Of a stretch of DNA of 64,000 nt, positions 15,855 through 24,946 are shown one piece after another; position 1 is the first letter of the stretch, and every line of letters starts with the position of its first letter. The DNA comes from CAIQPV01 sp963719855. GTDB lineage: Bacteria > Pseudomonadota > Gammaproteobacteria > Burkholderiales > Gallionellaceae. The DNA is taken from positions 277,026 through 341,025 of the forward strand of contig CAVRDK010000002.1 in assembly GCA_963719855.1 (NCBI GenBank), written 5' to 3'. A program made the translations under genes and the position numbers. The notes beneath the pieces are model-generated. The model saw only the letters and a list, made by a program, of their open reading frames with translations, did no database searches and had not been told where the DNA came from.

Positions 15855-18386
15855 TCATAAGTTATCTGCGTATTCCTGGGCATTTTGTTTGGAATAGGGA
15901 GCCGGAACCGTTACCGACACCCGCGTTCCCTTGCCATGCGTGCTGCTGATTTTGGCTTTTCCGCCAGCTATCAAGGCGCGCTCCCTGATCCCGAGCAAAC
16001 CAAAGGATTTCTCCTTGTGTGTCTGGACAAACCCGAGGCCATCGTCCTCCACCACCATCGACAACGAGTTGCTGCATCTGGTAAAGAGTATATTCACCTC
16101 GCTGGCTTGCGCGTGTTTAGCTATATTGTTCAGTGACTCCTGGAGAATCCGGAATATCGCAGAAGATTGATCCGTTTCCAATGTAAGTCCCTCCTCGGGT
16201 AATACAAGTATGCACTCGATATTCGTATTCTGCCTGAATTGCCTCACATAATCCTCGATTGCCGCATCAAGCCCGACATCTTCCAGCAGGGTGGGCCGAA
16301 GTTGTCTGACAATATTGCGCACGGTGTTGATGCCATCTGACACCAGATCGGATATGTGGCCTGTTTCCTCAGAGAGGAGCGTCAGTTCCGGAGGGAGTTT
16401 TGAAATAAGCCAGGCGACCCGCATTTTCAATGCGGCCAGCATCGCACCCATCTCATCATGCAATTCGCGCGCAATCCTCGTTCGTTCGTCTTCCTTGACA
16501 TTTTCCAGGTGGGAGGTCAGCCGTTGTAGTTCTTTGTAGGACTCGGTCAGTTTCATCTCCAAGAGCTTTTGCCCGGTGATGTCCACCGCGATACCCAGCA
16601 CGTTGATCGAACCGTCCGCCTGCGGCAGCGGCTTCTTGATCGTGAGATACCAATTCTGTTTGTCATTCGCCATCGGTGAAGATTCAGCCAGTATTACTTC
16701 TTGTCCGTTCTTGAACGCTTCGGTATCCGGCTTAAGGTACCCCGATAGCCCTTTCCTGCCCGGATTGATCTCCTCGTCGGTTTCTCCGATCATATCGTGC
16801 ATTGCCATGCCGTATAAATTCGCCAGCGCCTGGTTGACCATTAAAAATTTCCCGTCTGCATCCTTGACGTAAATCAGGTTGGGGTCGGTATCGATAACTT
16901 GCCACATGAACATTTTTTGCCGAGCAAGTTCGGTTTCGGCCTGCTTACGTTCGGTGATGTCGCGAATGATGCTCTGATAAAATTTTGCCCCACCAATATC
17001 GATTCGCCGCACGCTGGCCTCGACCGGGAAGACAACCCTGTTTTTTCTGATATGCGTTGATTCGAATCTCAATGCTCCGGCAAGGTCGATTTCCTTGAGT
17101 TTCTCTGCAAACAGGGGCGTAAATTCTATTGCACGCAAGAGGTTCACATTAATGCCGGAAAGTTCTGCTGCGGTATAGCCGTATACCTCAAGGGCGCGGT
17201 CATTGAAATCAACAATCTTGCCCGTGTCGTCAAACAGCAGGATGATGTCGTTTGCATACTTGGAGAGGTAACCGAAATGCTCGGCAAGTGCCAGACGTTC
17301 GATTTCGCTCTCGTATTGCCTTATTTCTTTTTGTCGCCAGAAAATAGCTATCCCGCCGCCCACGCCAACAACGGCCAGCATCAGCGCCGCCATCCACTTG
17401 GCAAATTGGTTTATCGGGGCATAGATTTCCGCCTTGTCTATTTTTGAGACCATAAACCACGAAGTCCCGGCGACCTTGCTCAATACGGCGACCACTGGCA
17501 TGCCACGGTAATCTACTCCCTCCACCAGCCCCTCTTGTCCCTTTGCCACCATCGCCGCCGGTAATTGTTGTTGGCTGAGAGGTATGCGCATGGTAAGTGC
17601 GGTGTTCTTACGGTGGCGCAGCTCATTCATGAATAAAACATCGTCCCCATCGCGGCGGACGAGTATGTTTTCAGCGCTTGGGCTGGGGGTCGGCCAGCGC
17701 TGGATGAGGGGGAAAAGAAAACGGGAAGGATCAATGCGAAAAAGAACCACGCCTATGGTGTGCGCCTTCCCATTCTTGACCAGAGTCAGCGGCGCACTGA
17801 GTTCAATTTCAACCTGCTCCCCTGAGTTGAGTTTTTCTCGCTGGATATCGGAAAAGAGAACCTGTCCGCTGCGCATACTTTCAAGCAAGCGCTTCTTATC
17901 CATTCCCTGGATCGGCGCTTCATCCGCAGATGATGAAAGGCGCAGCAGCGCATGGTCGTCGAACAGGGAAATCGAGGTATAGCCATAAGCTGCTTCAGAC
18001 TGTTGCAGCGAGGTCAGACGTTCCGTTAACTTTGATTTTGTCTCGCCTGCCGGGCCACCCTGTTGCAGCCAACGCCCGACCTCGGACAGAAAGAATGGGT
18101 CGTTTCTGGTTGCTTGCGCATCGCCCTTGCGATGTTCCATCCAGTCAATGATCTGCCTGGTCTTTAGCGAGGCGATGCCGCCCAACTCGTTTTGCATGTC
18201 AATTTTAAGGTTTTCCTGATAGCGCTGGAAGACGGTATAACCTGCCAGGGTAACGATGACAGTGAACAGGATGAATGCGAAAAACGGCCTCCATACCTTG
18301 GTTTCAGGTTGGTTTGAACGGCCAGATTTGACGTTGCCGGTCGATATTGCTTGAGCATTAGCCATTCTTGTTCTGCGCCATGTCAT
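15855..18386 (-). CDS. PAS-containing sensor histidine kinase (NarX/UhpB type)
   Basis: This inner-membrane kinase of about 843 residues has a membrane helix (FFAFILFTVIVTLAGYTVF), a large extracytoplasmic sensor region of about 260 residues and a second helix (WMAALMLAVVGVGGGIAIF). Two PAS domains follow (LFDDTGKIVDFNDRALEVYGY and YVKDADGKFLMVNQALANLYGM). The HisKA_3 helix has RIARELHDEMGAMLAALK with the phosphoacceptor His, then an ATPase domain with DDGLGF and GLLGIRERA. The start is uncertain: TTG at 18395, ATG at 18386 or ATG at 18365 are all in frame and none has a clear ribosome-binding site. It is the partner of the downstream NarL-type regulator. Confidence 0.9.
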   Translation of the reverse strand: MTWRRTRMANAQAISTGNVKSGRSNQPETKVWRPFFAFILFTVIVTLAGYTVFQRYQENLKIDMQNELGGIASLKTRQIIDWMEHRKGDAQATRNDPFFLSEVGRWLQQGGPAGETKSKLTERLTSLQQSEAAYGYTSISLFDDHALLRLSSSADEAPIQGMDKKRLLESMRSGQVLFSDIQREKLNSGEQVEIELSAPLTLVKNGKAHTIGVVLFRIDPSRFLFPLIQRWPTPSPSAENILVRRDGDDVLFMNELRHRKNTALTMRIPLSQQQLPAAMVAKGQEGLVEGVDYRGMPVVAVLSKVAGTSWFMVSKIDKAEIYAPINQFAKWMAALMLAVVGVGGGIAIFWRQKEIRQYESEIERLALAEHFGYLSKYANDIILLFDDTGKIVDFNDRALEVYGYTAAELSGINVNLLRAIEFTPLFAEKLKEIDLAGALRFESTHIRKNRVVFPVEASVRRIDIGGAKFYQSIIRDITERKQAETELARQKMFMWQVIDTDPNLIYVKDADGKFLMVNQALANLYGMAMHDMIGETDEEINPGRKGLSGYLKPDTEAFKNGQEVILAESSPMANDKQNWYLTIKKPLPQADGSINVLGIAVDITGQKLLEMKLTESYKELQRLTSHLENVKEDERTRIARELHDEMGAMLAALKMRVAWLISKLPPELTLLSEETGHISDLVSDGINTVRNIVRQLRPTLLEDVGLDAAIEDYVRQFRQNTNIECILVLPEEGLTLETDQSSAIFRILQESLNNIAKHAQASEVNILFTRCSNSLSMVVEDDGLGFVQTHKEKSFGLLGIRERALIAGGKAKISSTHGKGTRVSVTVPAPYSKQNAQEYADNL

Positions 18387-18536
18387 TTCGGACAAGAGTT
18401 TGTGCTTATCGAAGCTGGAAGCTTACAGAGTTTGATGGGTCGGCGGTATAGGACAAACACCGATGGGATATTCCAGAAATTGCTTAATGCTTAATCAGCA
18501 AAGCGCCGATGTTTTAAAACCGGCCGGGTTGTCAGA

Positions 18537-19034
18537 ATGCGCCCCACCAAGGCAATTGCCATTTTAGCAAACCAACTACAGGAGGCCGCCGTGGCAGGAT
18601 CAGCTTTTTCAGAAGTCGTACATGAAGATTATGGGGTTGACCCAATTGTAATTGAGAGCCAGGTTGCTCCGGCAGGGACGTATGCACTTAGGCGCACCCA
18701 CTATCTCAACGAAATTGAGCAGGGAATGCTGTTGAGCGCCGAACAGCGACAGATTCTCGTAAATCTTATCAAGGCTGACGATTTTGACGCGAAACAAAAG
18801 GTGATTTCCCACAACTTGCGTCTGGTAGCCGGGATTGCCATGCGTTATGCCAACCGTGGGGTGGAATTTCTGGATCTGGTCAGTGTGGGGATAATGGGGC
18901 TGATTCATGCGCTGGAGAAATTCGAACTGGAAGGTGGTATCCGTTTTCCAGTTTACGCCAGATGGTGCATACGCGAAAACATCGAGCGCGCCATCATGGA
19001 CCGGAACAACAGTCAGCCCATCTGCGCCCGCTAG
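18537..19034 (+). CDS. Truncated RpoS/RpoD-type sigma factor (regions 1.2-2 only)
   Basis: This 165-residue protein holds a region 1.2-like YLNEIEQGMLLSAEQ and a good region 2: NLRLVAGIAMRYANRGVEFLDLVSVGIMGLIHALEKFELEGGIRFPVYARWCIRENIERAIMDRN. It stops just after region 2.4, at the point where RpoS continues into RTIRLP. Regions 3 and 4, needed for -35 recognition, are missing and are not found in any frame downstream. Within region 2, the DLIQEGN-type core-binding motif reads DLVSVGI and the W-W of region 2.3 reads W-C. It may be a decaying rpoS copy or a small region-2 protein. It lies between divergent signalling genes. Confidence 0.75.
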   Translation: MRPTKAIAILANQLQEAAVAGSAFSEVVHEDYGVDPIVIESQVAPAGTYALRRTHYLNEIEQGMLLSAEQRQILVNLIKADDFDAKQKVISHNLRLVAGIAMRYANRGVEFLDLVSVGIMGLIHALEKFELEGGIRFPVYARWCIRENIERAIMDRNNSQPICAR

Positions 19035-19106
19035 TTTCGCGCCATTGCTGGCGTTGTTGATTTCATGAGGTGTTGCTCAATGACACAATGGAACACAGGC
19101 AAGCGT

Positions 19107-19250
19107 ATGAACCAGAACAAATGTAGTGGTGCCAGCCTTGCCATTATCAAAGAAATTGTCGAACGTCACGACGGTCATATCTCGCTCGAATCTGCGCCGG
19201 GCGCAGGGTACAGGGACGGTGAATTACTTCACATTGAGCTGGAGCAACAA
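19107..19250 (+). pseudogene. Histidine kinase ATPase-domain fragment
   Basis: The reading frame directly upstream of the next gene encodes SGASLAIIKEIVERHDGHISLESAPGAG, which matches the G2 box and last strands of a histidine kinase ATPase domain (usual form GLGLAIVKEIVERHGG.I..ES..G.G). Nothing of the rest of a kinase is present upstream. The fragment ends in LHIELEQQ directly before the ATG at 19251 and stays in frame with it. It marks a deletion that removed the kinase once paired with the downstream receiver protein. Confidence 0.65.
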
Positions 19251-21269
19251 ATGACTGCGACCATTCTTGTCATCGACGATAACGAAGACGATCAACGCCT
19301 TTACAGGCGCGCGCTCAAGGATTTCAACTATGAGTTAATTTCGGCATTGTCAGCGCAGGCCGGTCTCGCACGCATTGCCGACCTGAAGCCAGGCTTGAAA
19401 CTCGACTTGATTCTGCTCGATTACAACCTGCCGGATATGGATGGGCTGGTTTTTATGAAGAGGCTTGCCGAATACCCGGACATGCACATTCCTATCGTCA
19501 TGCTCACCAGCGAGGGCAGCGAGGCTGTGGCCGTCGAAGCGATGAAGAATGGCGCCGACGATTATCTGGTGAAGGACACTGCTGGACGATACCTGAAACT
19601 ACTGCCGGGTGTAATTGAGTATGTCATGGCGGCCCATGCGCAACGTGTGCATACCCGGCGGCTGATGGCGCTGCATCAGGCGATACTGGACACCGTCGAG
19701 GATGGCATCATCGGGATCAACACTGCCGGCGACATACTGTTTGCCAATCCTGCGGCGGAACGCATGCTCGCCCCCCGCAAAGGTTTGGTCGGGCGGCCTG
19801 TCGCGCAATTACTCTGGTGCGGAGAAAACCAATGCGACTGGAGCAGTCATCCACTCGCTGCAGCCCCCAAGGGCGCAACCAGGTTCTACCGTGATTCCGA
19901 TTTTTTCCATCGCGAGAATGGGCAAACGTTTCCGGTCGCCTACAACGCTTCCGCAATAGACTTGAGAGGCAATGGTGGAGCTTGGTGGGTGCTGGTGTTT
20001 CAGGATATTTCGGAACGGAAAAAAGCCGATGCGTTGTTAAGGCAGCATGAGTTGGTGATTGAAACAACTAACGATGGATTCTGGATGATCTCCTTAAGCG
20101 GGCATTTGATCGAGGTGAACCAGGCCTACGCGGACATGATTGGATATACGCGCGAAGAATTGATCGGCATGCATATCTCCAAAGTGTCATTGATGGCGGA
20201 TACGCCGGAACAGGTCAAGGCGCGAATTGAGCGGATTGTCGTGCAGGGATTTGACCGTTTTGAAACACGGCATCGACATAAGGATGGGCACTTCATTGAT
20301 TTCGATGTGTCGGTCACTTATCTATCTGAAGCGAAATGTTTATTTTCTTTCTTGCGTGACATCACCGGACGCAAGAAGACTGATGAGGCGTTGCGTGTGG
20401 CCGCCGTCACTTTCGAGGCGCATGACGGCATCATGATTACCGATGTCGATGCCAACATCATCCGGGTTAACAAGGCATTTACGGACATTACCGGGTACAG
20501 CCCGGAAGATGTGTTTGGAAAGAACCCGAGCATCATGAGTTCGGGGCAGCATGACAAGGCTTTCTACAACAAAATGTGGCAACAGTTGATTCACACCGGT
20601 TCATGGTCTGGCGAGATTTGGGACAAACGCAAGAATGGACAGGTTTATCCGAAATGGGTAACGATAACTGCCATAAAAAATGAACAGCAGGAAACCACGC
20701 AGTACGTGGCCATATTCAGCGACATCACCGAGCGCAAAAAGGTTGAGGAGGAAATATGCAACCTGGCTTTTTATGACGACCTGACCAAATTACCCAACCG
20801 GCGTTTGTTTCTCGACCGCTTTCGCGCGGCCTTGCCTGTTTCAGCCCGATACAATATCTATGGCGCAGTGTTGTTTATCGATCTGGACAAGTTCAAGACG
20901 CTCAACGACACACTTGGTCATAACTATGGTGACTTGCTGCTAATAGAGGTGGCCTACAGGATTAAGTTATGTGTGCGAAAAATGGATACGGTGGCAAGAC
21001 TAGGGGGAGATGAGTTCGTTGTGCTGATTGAAGCACTCAATGAAAATGAAGAAGAAGCATTGTGCATGGTTGGCCAGGTCGCCGAAAAAATTCGCGAGAC
21101 CTTGGCGCGGCCATACCGGCTCAAGAAGCATACGTATCAATGCTCGCCCAGTATTGGTGTCAGCCTGTATCGCGGCATTGATGAATCAGTGGATGCATTG
21201 TTGCAGCATGCCGATTTGGCAATGTACCAAGCCAAGGAAGCTGGACGCAATGCAGTACGATTTTTTTGA
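19251..21269 (+). CDS. Receiver-PAS-PAS-PAS-GGDEF protein, 3' frameshift
   Basis: The start at 19251 (MTATILVIDDNEDD) is preferred because GGAG lies upstream and a receiver domain begins there. Domains are: receiver (about 1-125; D in LILLDYNLPDMDG, K in VKDTAG); three PAS domains (ILDTVEDGIIGINTAGDILFAN, VIETTNDGFWMISLSGHLIEVN, FEAHDGIMITDVDANIIRVN); and a GGDEF domain with intact ARLGGDEFVVL. It probably makes c-di-GMP under phosphorylation and ligand control. The end is odd: a run of seven T (21261-21267) gives FF-stop, while six T would read FFDPAMQHAVRTLGRK and end at 21351. FFDPAMQ normally leads into an EAL domain, which is absent here. Confidence 0.85.
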   Translation: MTATILVIDDNEDDQRLYRRALKDFNYELISALSAQAGLARIADLKPGLKLDLILLDYNLPDMDGLVFMKRLAEYPDMHIPIVMLTSEGSEAVAVEAMKNGADDYLVKDTAGRYLKLLPGVIEYVMAAHAQRVHTRRLMALHQAILDTVEDGIIGINTAGDILFANPAAERMLAPRKGLVGRPVAQLLWCGENQCDWSSHPLAAAPKGATRFYRDSDFFHRENGQTFPVAYNASAIDLRGNGGAWWVLVFQDISERKKADALLRQHELVIETTNDGFWMISLSGHLIEVNQAYADMIGYTREELIGMHISKVSLMADTPEQVKARIERIVVQGFDRFETRHRHKDGHFIDFDVSVTYLSEAKCLFSFLRDITGRKKTDEALRVAAVTFEAHDGIMITDVDANIIRVNKAFTDITGYSPEDVFGKNPSIMSSGQHDKAFYNKMWQQLIHTGSWSGEIWDKRKNGQVYPKWVTITAIKNEQQETTQYVAIFSDITERKKVEEEICNLAFYDDLTKLPNRRLFLDRFRAALPVSARYNIYGAVLFIDLDKFKTLNDTLGHNYGDLLLIEVAYRIKLCVRKMDTVARLGGDEFVVLIEALNENEEEALCMVGQVAEKIRETLARPYRLKKHTYQCSPSIGVSLYRGIDESVDALLQHADLAMYQAKEAGRNAVRFF

Positions 21270-21388
21270 TCCCGCCATGCAACATGCTGTCAGAACATTG
21301 GGACGGAAAGCCAAGCAAATCCAGCATTCCAATGGCGTTCTTGCGTTATAACGAATTTCGAAACATTAATTACCAAAGGAGAATTAAC

Positions 21389-21730
21389 ATGAATAACAAA
21401 ATCATGAAAACCGCCATTTTTGCATTTCTGCTTGGATCGGGTTTGGCGTTTGCCGAAGCGGGTAAAGTCACTATCTCTTCACCGGCAGACGGAGCAATGG
21501 TTGGCTCCAAAGATACGATCAAGTTGAGTTACGAGGCGGTTCCCGGCCCTGATGGAGATCATCTTCATCTCAATGTGGACGGCAAAAGAGTGAATGTCCT
21601 CCATCAACTCAAGGGAACCGCAGAAGTCGCTCCACTTGCGCCGGGCAAACACCAGATATGCCTTACGGTTAACACCAAGGGGCATGTTCCGACTGGTGTT
21701 GAAGGGTGCGTGAACGTTACCTCAAAATGA
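21389..21730 (+). CDS. Small exported Ig-like protein (DUF4399-like)
   Basis: This 113-residue protein has a cleavable signal peptide (KTAIFAFLLGSGLAFAEA) and a single beta-rich domain: VTISSPADGAMVGSKDTIKLSYEAVPGPDGDHLHLNVDGKRVNVLHQLKGTAEVAPLAPGKHQICLTVNTKGHVPTG. The DHLHL..DGK and LAPGKHQI pattern resembles DUF4399-type periplasmic domains. Two Cys in the C-terminal half could form a disulphide. AAAGGAG precedes the ATG. Its stop overlaps the start of the next gene (ATGA), so the two are coupled. Function unknown. Confidence 0.75.
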   Translation: MNNKIMKTAIFAFLLGSGLAFAEAGKVTISSPADGAMVGSKDTIKLSYEAVPGPDGDHLHLNVDGKRVNVLHQLKGTAEVAPLAPGKHQICLTVNTKGHVPTGVEGCVNVTSK

Positions 21731-22137
21731 GTAATGCACAAAACCTGGCGTACACCGTAGTCCAGATTTTGCATAATTTTGGCGCCGTTGCGGCGGTAGG
21801 CGGTTCCCTTGCCGCCGCTGTGAACGCGAGTGTGGATTCCAGAAAAAAGCTCGCCTGGCTCACGCTTGCCGGTTGGGGAACACAAGCCGCAAGCGGCGCG
21901 ACTTTCGGCATGGTCAGTTTTTTCTTTTATCACCGGCTCCCTGATATTGCTGGGGTAGCTATCATCGCGCTCATAATCAAAATATTGTGCGCCGCAACAG
22001 GCTTTCTGCTCGTGGCAGCTTATCTTTTTTGGGGATCAAGCTGGGCTGAAAGGAAAAAGAACAGGGTGTGGTATGCATCATCGATTCTTTCCGCCATTGC
22101 ATTGAGTGCAGCCGCATTCTTGCGCTGGTTCTCGTAG
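21727..22137 (+). CDS. Four-helix integral membrane protein of unknown function
   Basis: This 136-residue protein has about four hydrophobic segments: AYTVVQILHNFGAVAAVGGSLAAAV, AWLTLAGWGTQAASGATFGMVSFFF, VAIIALIIKILCAATGFLLVAAYLFW and SSILSAIALSAAAFLRWF. It overlaps the upstream exported protein by 4 bp. The small size, the His in the first helix (LHNFGAV) and the coupling to a periplasmic protein recall small haem- or copper-related membrane proteins, but there is no decisive motif. Family not recognised. Confidence 0.7.
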   Translation: MSNAQNLAYTVVQILHNFGAVAAVGGSLAAAVNASVDSRKKLAWLTLAGWGTQAASGATFGMVSFFFYHRLPDIAGVAIIALIIKILCAATGFLLVAAYLFWGSSWAERKKNRVWYASSILSAIALSAAAFLRWFS

Positions 22138-22244
22138 CAGCTTGCCGGGATAAACATGGGGCAAAACCGTTTCGTGGGTAAATCGCCGTTTTTACGATCA
22201 TTTAAGCTGTCAGAAATGGGCCATGCACCGCCATAGTGAAAATA

Positions 22245-24632
22245 ATGAAAATTCACAAACTCCAGACACGGATAGTGCTCGCCTTCACCATGCTGCTGCT
22301 CCTGATACAGGTAGCCAGTCTGGCCGTGATCAACAGCGTCTTGTCGGATAGCACAAATCAGGACATCCAACGCAACTTGTTGGCCGGTCAGCGCGTCTTC
22401 AACCGGTTGCGCGAGGAGAACAATCGGCAATTGATCCAATCGGCAAGCATCATGTCGTCGGATTTCGCCTTCCGCAAGGCCATTGCGACTGCTGACTACG
22501 GTACGGTGGTTTCCGCGCTGACCAACCATGGTGCAAGAATCAACGCGGATGTGATGCTGCTGGTAGACACCGACGGCAAAATGATCGCCAACACGCAGTC
22601 TGCCGGAGATGTCGGACATACAGGACATGCCGAACAGCCATTTCAATTTCAGGAACTCATCACGCTTGCGGAACAGAATAGACAGGCGGAAGCGATGGTT
22701 GTGTTGGATGGCGAGCTTTACCAAATGGTGGTTGTACCAGTGCTGGGGCCGTTGCCCATCGCGTGGCTGGTCGTAGGATTCAGCATTGATGATAAATTCG
22801 TTCTAAACTTAAAGTCACTTACTGCATTGAATGTGTCGTTCCTGGGCAGTACTAAACCCGATGATAAGTGGCAACTACTGGCCAGCACGCTGCCTCCCGG
22901 TACTTCCACCACACTCCCCCATTTACTGTCCGGCCTATTCAATAATAAATCGGACGACATCGCCACGCTACGCATGGGTGATGAGGATTACATAACGCTC
23001 ACATCCGAATTGAAGACGCAGAGCGGCTCACACGTCGTCGCTGTTCTGCAACAGTCGCTGCAACAGGCGTTGGAGCCGTTGCGACGTTTGCAGAGATTTC
23101 TGCTTGTGTTAAGCGGCCTATCCCTGATAGCCATGCTGGCCGCGAGCCATAAGATTGCGCGCAGTATCACCAAGCCGATAAGCGTGCTGGGTTCGTTGGC
23201 CAGCCGCATTCAGCAAGGCGACTATTCACAATCCGCCCCGGTTGATCGGCAGGACGAGATCGGCAAACTGACTTCCGCCTTCAACCACATGAAGGATGGC
23301 ATGGCAGCGCGTGAAGCAAGAATCACCGAGCTTGCCTACCGCGATCAACTGACCGGTTTGCCCAACCGCACGCTGTTCCATGACCGCTTGGAGCAGGCGT
23401 CCAAGGTGGCAACTCGCGCAGGCCAAAATTTTGCTTTGTTGATTATTAACCTGGACAGATTCAATGAGGTCAACGTCATTCTGGGCCACCATATCGGCGA
23501 TCTGCTGTTACGGGAAATTTCCAGTCGGATGGCGACTGTTCTCACGCGTGATTCCGACACGCTTGCACGGCTCGGCGGCGACGAATTCGCCGTGCTGCTT
23601 CCTGACTGCGACACGCAGTGCGCCATGGTCATCGTGCGCAAGATTCTTGACGCGCTGGATCAGCAGATTCTGCTGGAAGGCCAGGAAGTCATCGCCACCG
23701 GCAGCATCGGTATAGCCATCTATCCCGAGCATGGCAACGAAATCAATACGCTGTTACGCCATGCGGACATCGCCATGAACGAGGCGAAACACGACAACAG
23801 CGGCTACGCCCTGTTCGACCTGAACTATGTCGAGCAGAACCAGCAGCATCTGTCGCTGTTGGCCGAACTGCGCCATGCCATCGAGCGCAACGAGTTTGTC
23901 CTCTACTACCAACCCAAGGTGGGATTCGCCACCGGCACCATCGGCCATGTGGAGGCGCTGGTGCGCTGGATACACCCGGAACGGGGCAGGATACCTCCCG
24001 ACCAGTTCATACCCTACGCCGAAAATACAGGATACGTCAGAACCATTACCCGATGGGTAATTGAGGAGGCACTGCGCCAGCGCATGCAATGGGAGAAAAT
24101 GAAGATGCCGCTGACCATTTCCGTCAACATATCGGCGCGAGACCTGATGAATTCTGATCTGCCCAAGCTGTTCGGCGAATTGATGGATAAATATGGGGCA
24201 TCACCCCATTGGCTGTGCCTGGAAATTACCGAGAGCGCAATCATGGGAGATCCAAAACGCGCCTTGGGCATACTGGAAGAACTCCACAACATGGGGTTCA
24301 GTCTTTCAGTGGATGACTTCGGCACCGGCTATTCTTCATTGGCGTATCTCAAGAAACTTCCGGTATCAGAGTTGAAAATAGACCAGTCTTTCGTATTTCA
24401 CATGGCAGACGACAAGGATGACGCAACCATAGTGCGCTCTACCATAGACCTTGGACACAACATGGGTCTCGTGGTAGTGGCGGAAGGCATAGAGAACAAG
24501 GCCACCTGGGATATGTTGAATGACATGGGCTGTGACTTGGCGCAGGGTTATTACATCAGCAAGCCGATGGATGCCGACGCGCTGCTCAAGTGGTTCGAGC
24601 AAGCGCCGTGGAAAGTAGAGAAGGAGATTTAA
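22245..24632 (+). CDS. Membrane GGDEF-EAL c-di-GMP signalling protein
   Basis: This protein of about 795 residues has an N-terminal helix (IVLAFTMLLLLIQVASLAVIN), a periplasmic sensor of about 240 residues and a second helix (FLLVLSGLSLIAMLAASH). HAMP follows (ITKPISVLGSLASRIQQGDYS), then GGDEF with intact LARLGGDEFAVLLP, and EAL with HVEALVRW. EAL catalytic features are present: ITESAIM, DDFGTGYSSLAYLKKLPVSELKIDQSF and EGIE. Both domains look competent, so the net activity cannot be predicted. ATG at 22245 is used; GTG at 22236 is equally possible and neither has a strong ribosome-binding site. It precedes the beta-barrel and cupredoxin genes. Confidence 0.92.
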   Translation: MKIHKLQTRIVLAFTMLLLLIQVASLAVINSVLSDSTNQDIQRNLLAGQRVFNRLREENNRQLIQSASIMSSDFAFRKAIATADYGTVVSALTNHGARINADVMLLVDTDGKMIANTQSAGDVGHTGHAEQPFQFQELITLAEQNRQAEAMVVLDGELYQMVVVPVLGPLPIAWLVVGFSIDDKFVLNLKSLTALNVSFLGSTKPDDKWQLLASTLPPGTSTTLPHLLSGLFNNKSDDIATLRMGDEDYITLTSELKTQSGSHVVAVLQQSLQQALEPLRRLQRFLLVLSGLSLIAMLAASHKIARSITKPISVLGSLASRIQQGDYSQSAPVDRQDEIGKLTSAFNHMKDGMAAREARITELAYRDQLTGLPNRTLFHDRLEQASKVATRAGQNFALLIINLDRFNEVNVILGHHIGDLLLREISSRMATVLTRDSDTLARLGGDEFAVLLPDCDTQCAMVIVRKILDALDQQILLEGQEVIATGSIGIAIYPEHGNEINTLLRHADIAMNEAKHDNSGYALFDLNYVEQNQQHLSLLAELRHAIERNEFVLYYQPKVGFATGTIGHVEALVRWIHPERGRIPPDQFIPYAENTGYVRTITRWVIEEALRQRMQWEKMKMPLTISVNISARDLMNSDLPKLFGELMDKYGASPHWLCLEITESAIMGDPKRALGILEELHNMGFSLSVDDFGTGYSSLAYLKKLPVSELKIDQSFVFHMADDKDDATIVRSTIDLGHNMGLVVVAEGIENKATWDMLNDMGCDLAQGYYISKPMDADALLKWFEQAPWKVEKEI

Positions 24633-24633
24633 T

Positions 24634-24673
24634 GTAGGGTGGGCAAACGAGCTTATTGTTTGCCCACGCGGAT
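24634..24673. repeat. GTAGGGTGGGCA palindrome
   Basis: GTAGGGTGGGCAAAC is followed by GTTTGCCCACGCG, a hairpin of the same family as 56307-56369. It follows the GGDEF-EAL stop and may end the transcript. Confidence 0.6.
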
Positions 24674-24689
24674 GAGCTTATTCAACGCT

Positions 24690-24895
24690 TTCACCCCCAT
24701 CCCAACCTTCCCCCTCAAGAGGGAAGGAGCCGATTTCATTCCCATTGAGGGGGAAGGCTATAACCAGCGACTTGGTTGGCGTTTTGTACCAGCTTTGTCG
24801 AATGGCTATAACCAATGGCTTGCTGCGTTTTTTGCAGCTTAGCCAGATGACTAGTAGTTTTATCAGTAGTCCCATCAGGGTGGGTGTGAAAGCGT
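24690..24895. repeat. CTTTCAC-CCTTCCCCCT palindrome interrupted by hairpin elements
   Basis: The left arm CGCTTTCACCCCCATCCC (from about 24686) is mirrored by GGGTGGGTGTGAAAGCG (24878-24894). An internal CCTTCCCCCTCAA / TTGAGGGGGAAGG pair also lies here. The palindrome is interrupted at 24761-24877 by hairpin elements; without them GGAAGGCTA would join GGGTGGG. Confidence 0.65.
24761..24877 (+). mobile_element. Nested TAACC-ATCA hairpin elements, copies B1 and B2
   Basis: B1 starts at 24761 and runs to ATGGCTA (24808). It is then interrupted by a complete 57-bp copy, B2 (24809-24865, TAACCAAT...TTTTATCA). B1 resumes with its last 12 bases GTAGTCCCATCA (24866-24877). Removing B2 gives a 60-bp B1, the same length as copy C. 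B2 has lower stem GGC/GCC and upper stem GCTGC/GCAGC. Confidence 0.7.
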
Positions 24896-24946
24896 GAAAC
24901 ACGTAAAAAGCCTTAATGAATTATCTGGGTTTAATGGGAGTACGTC

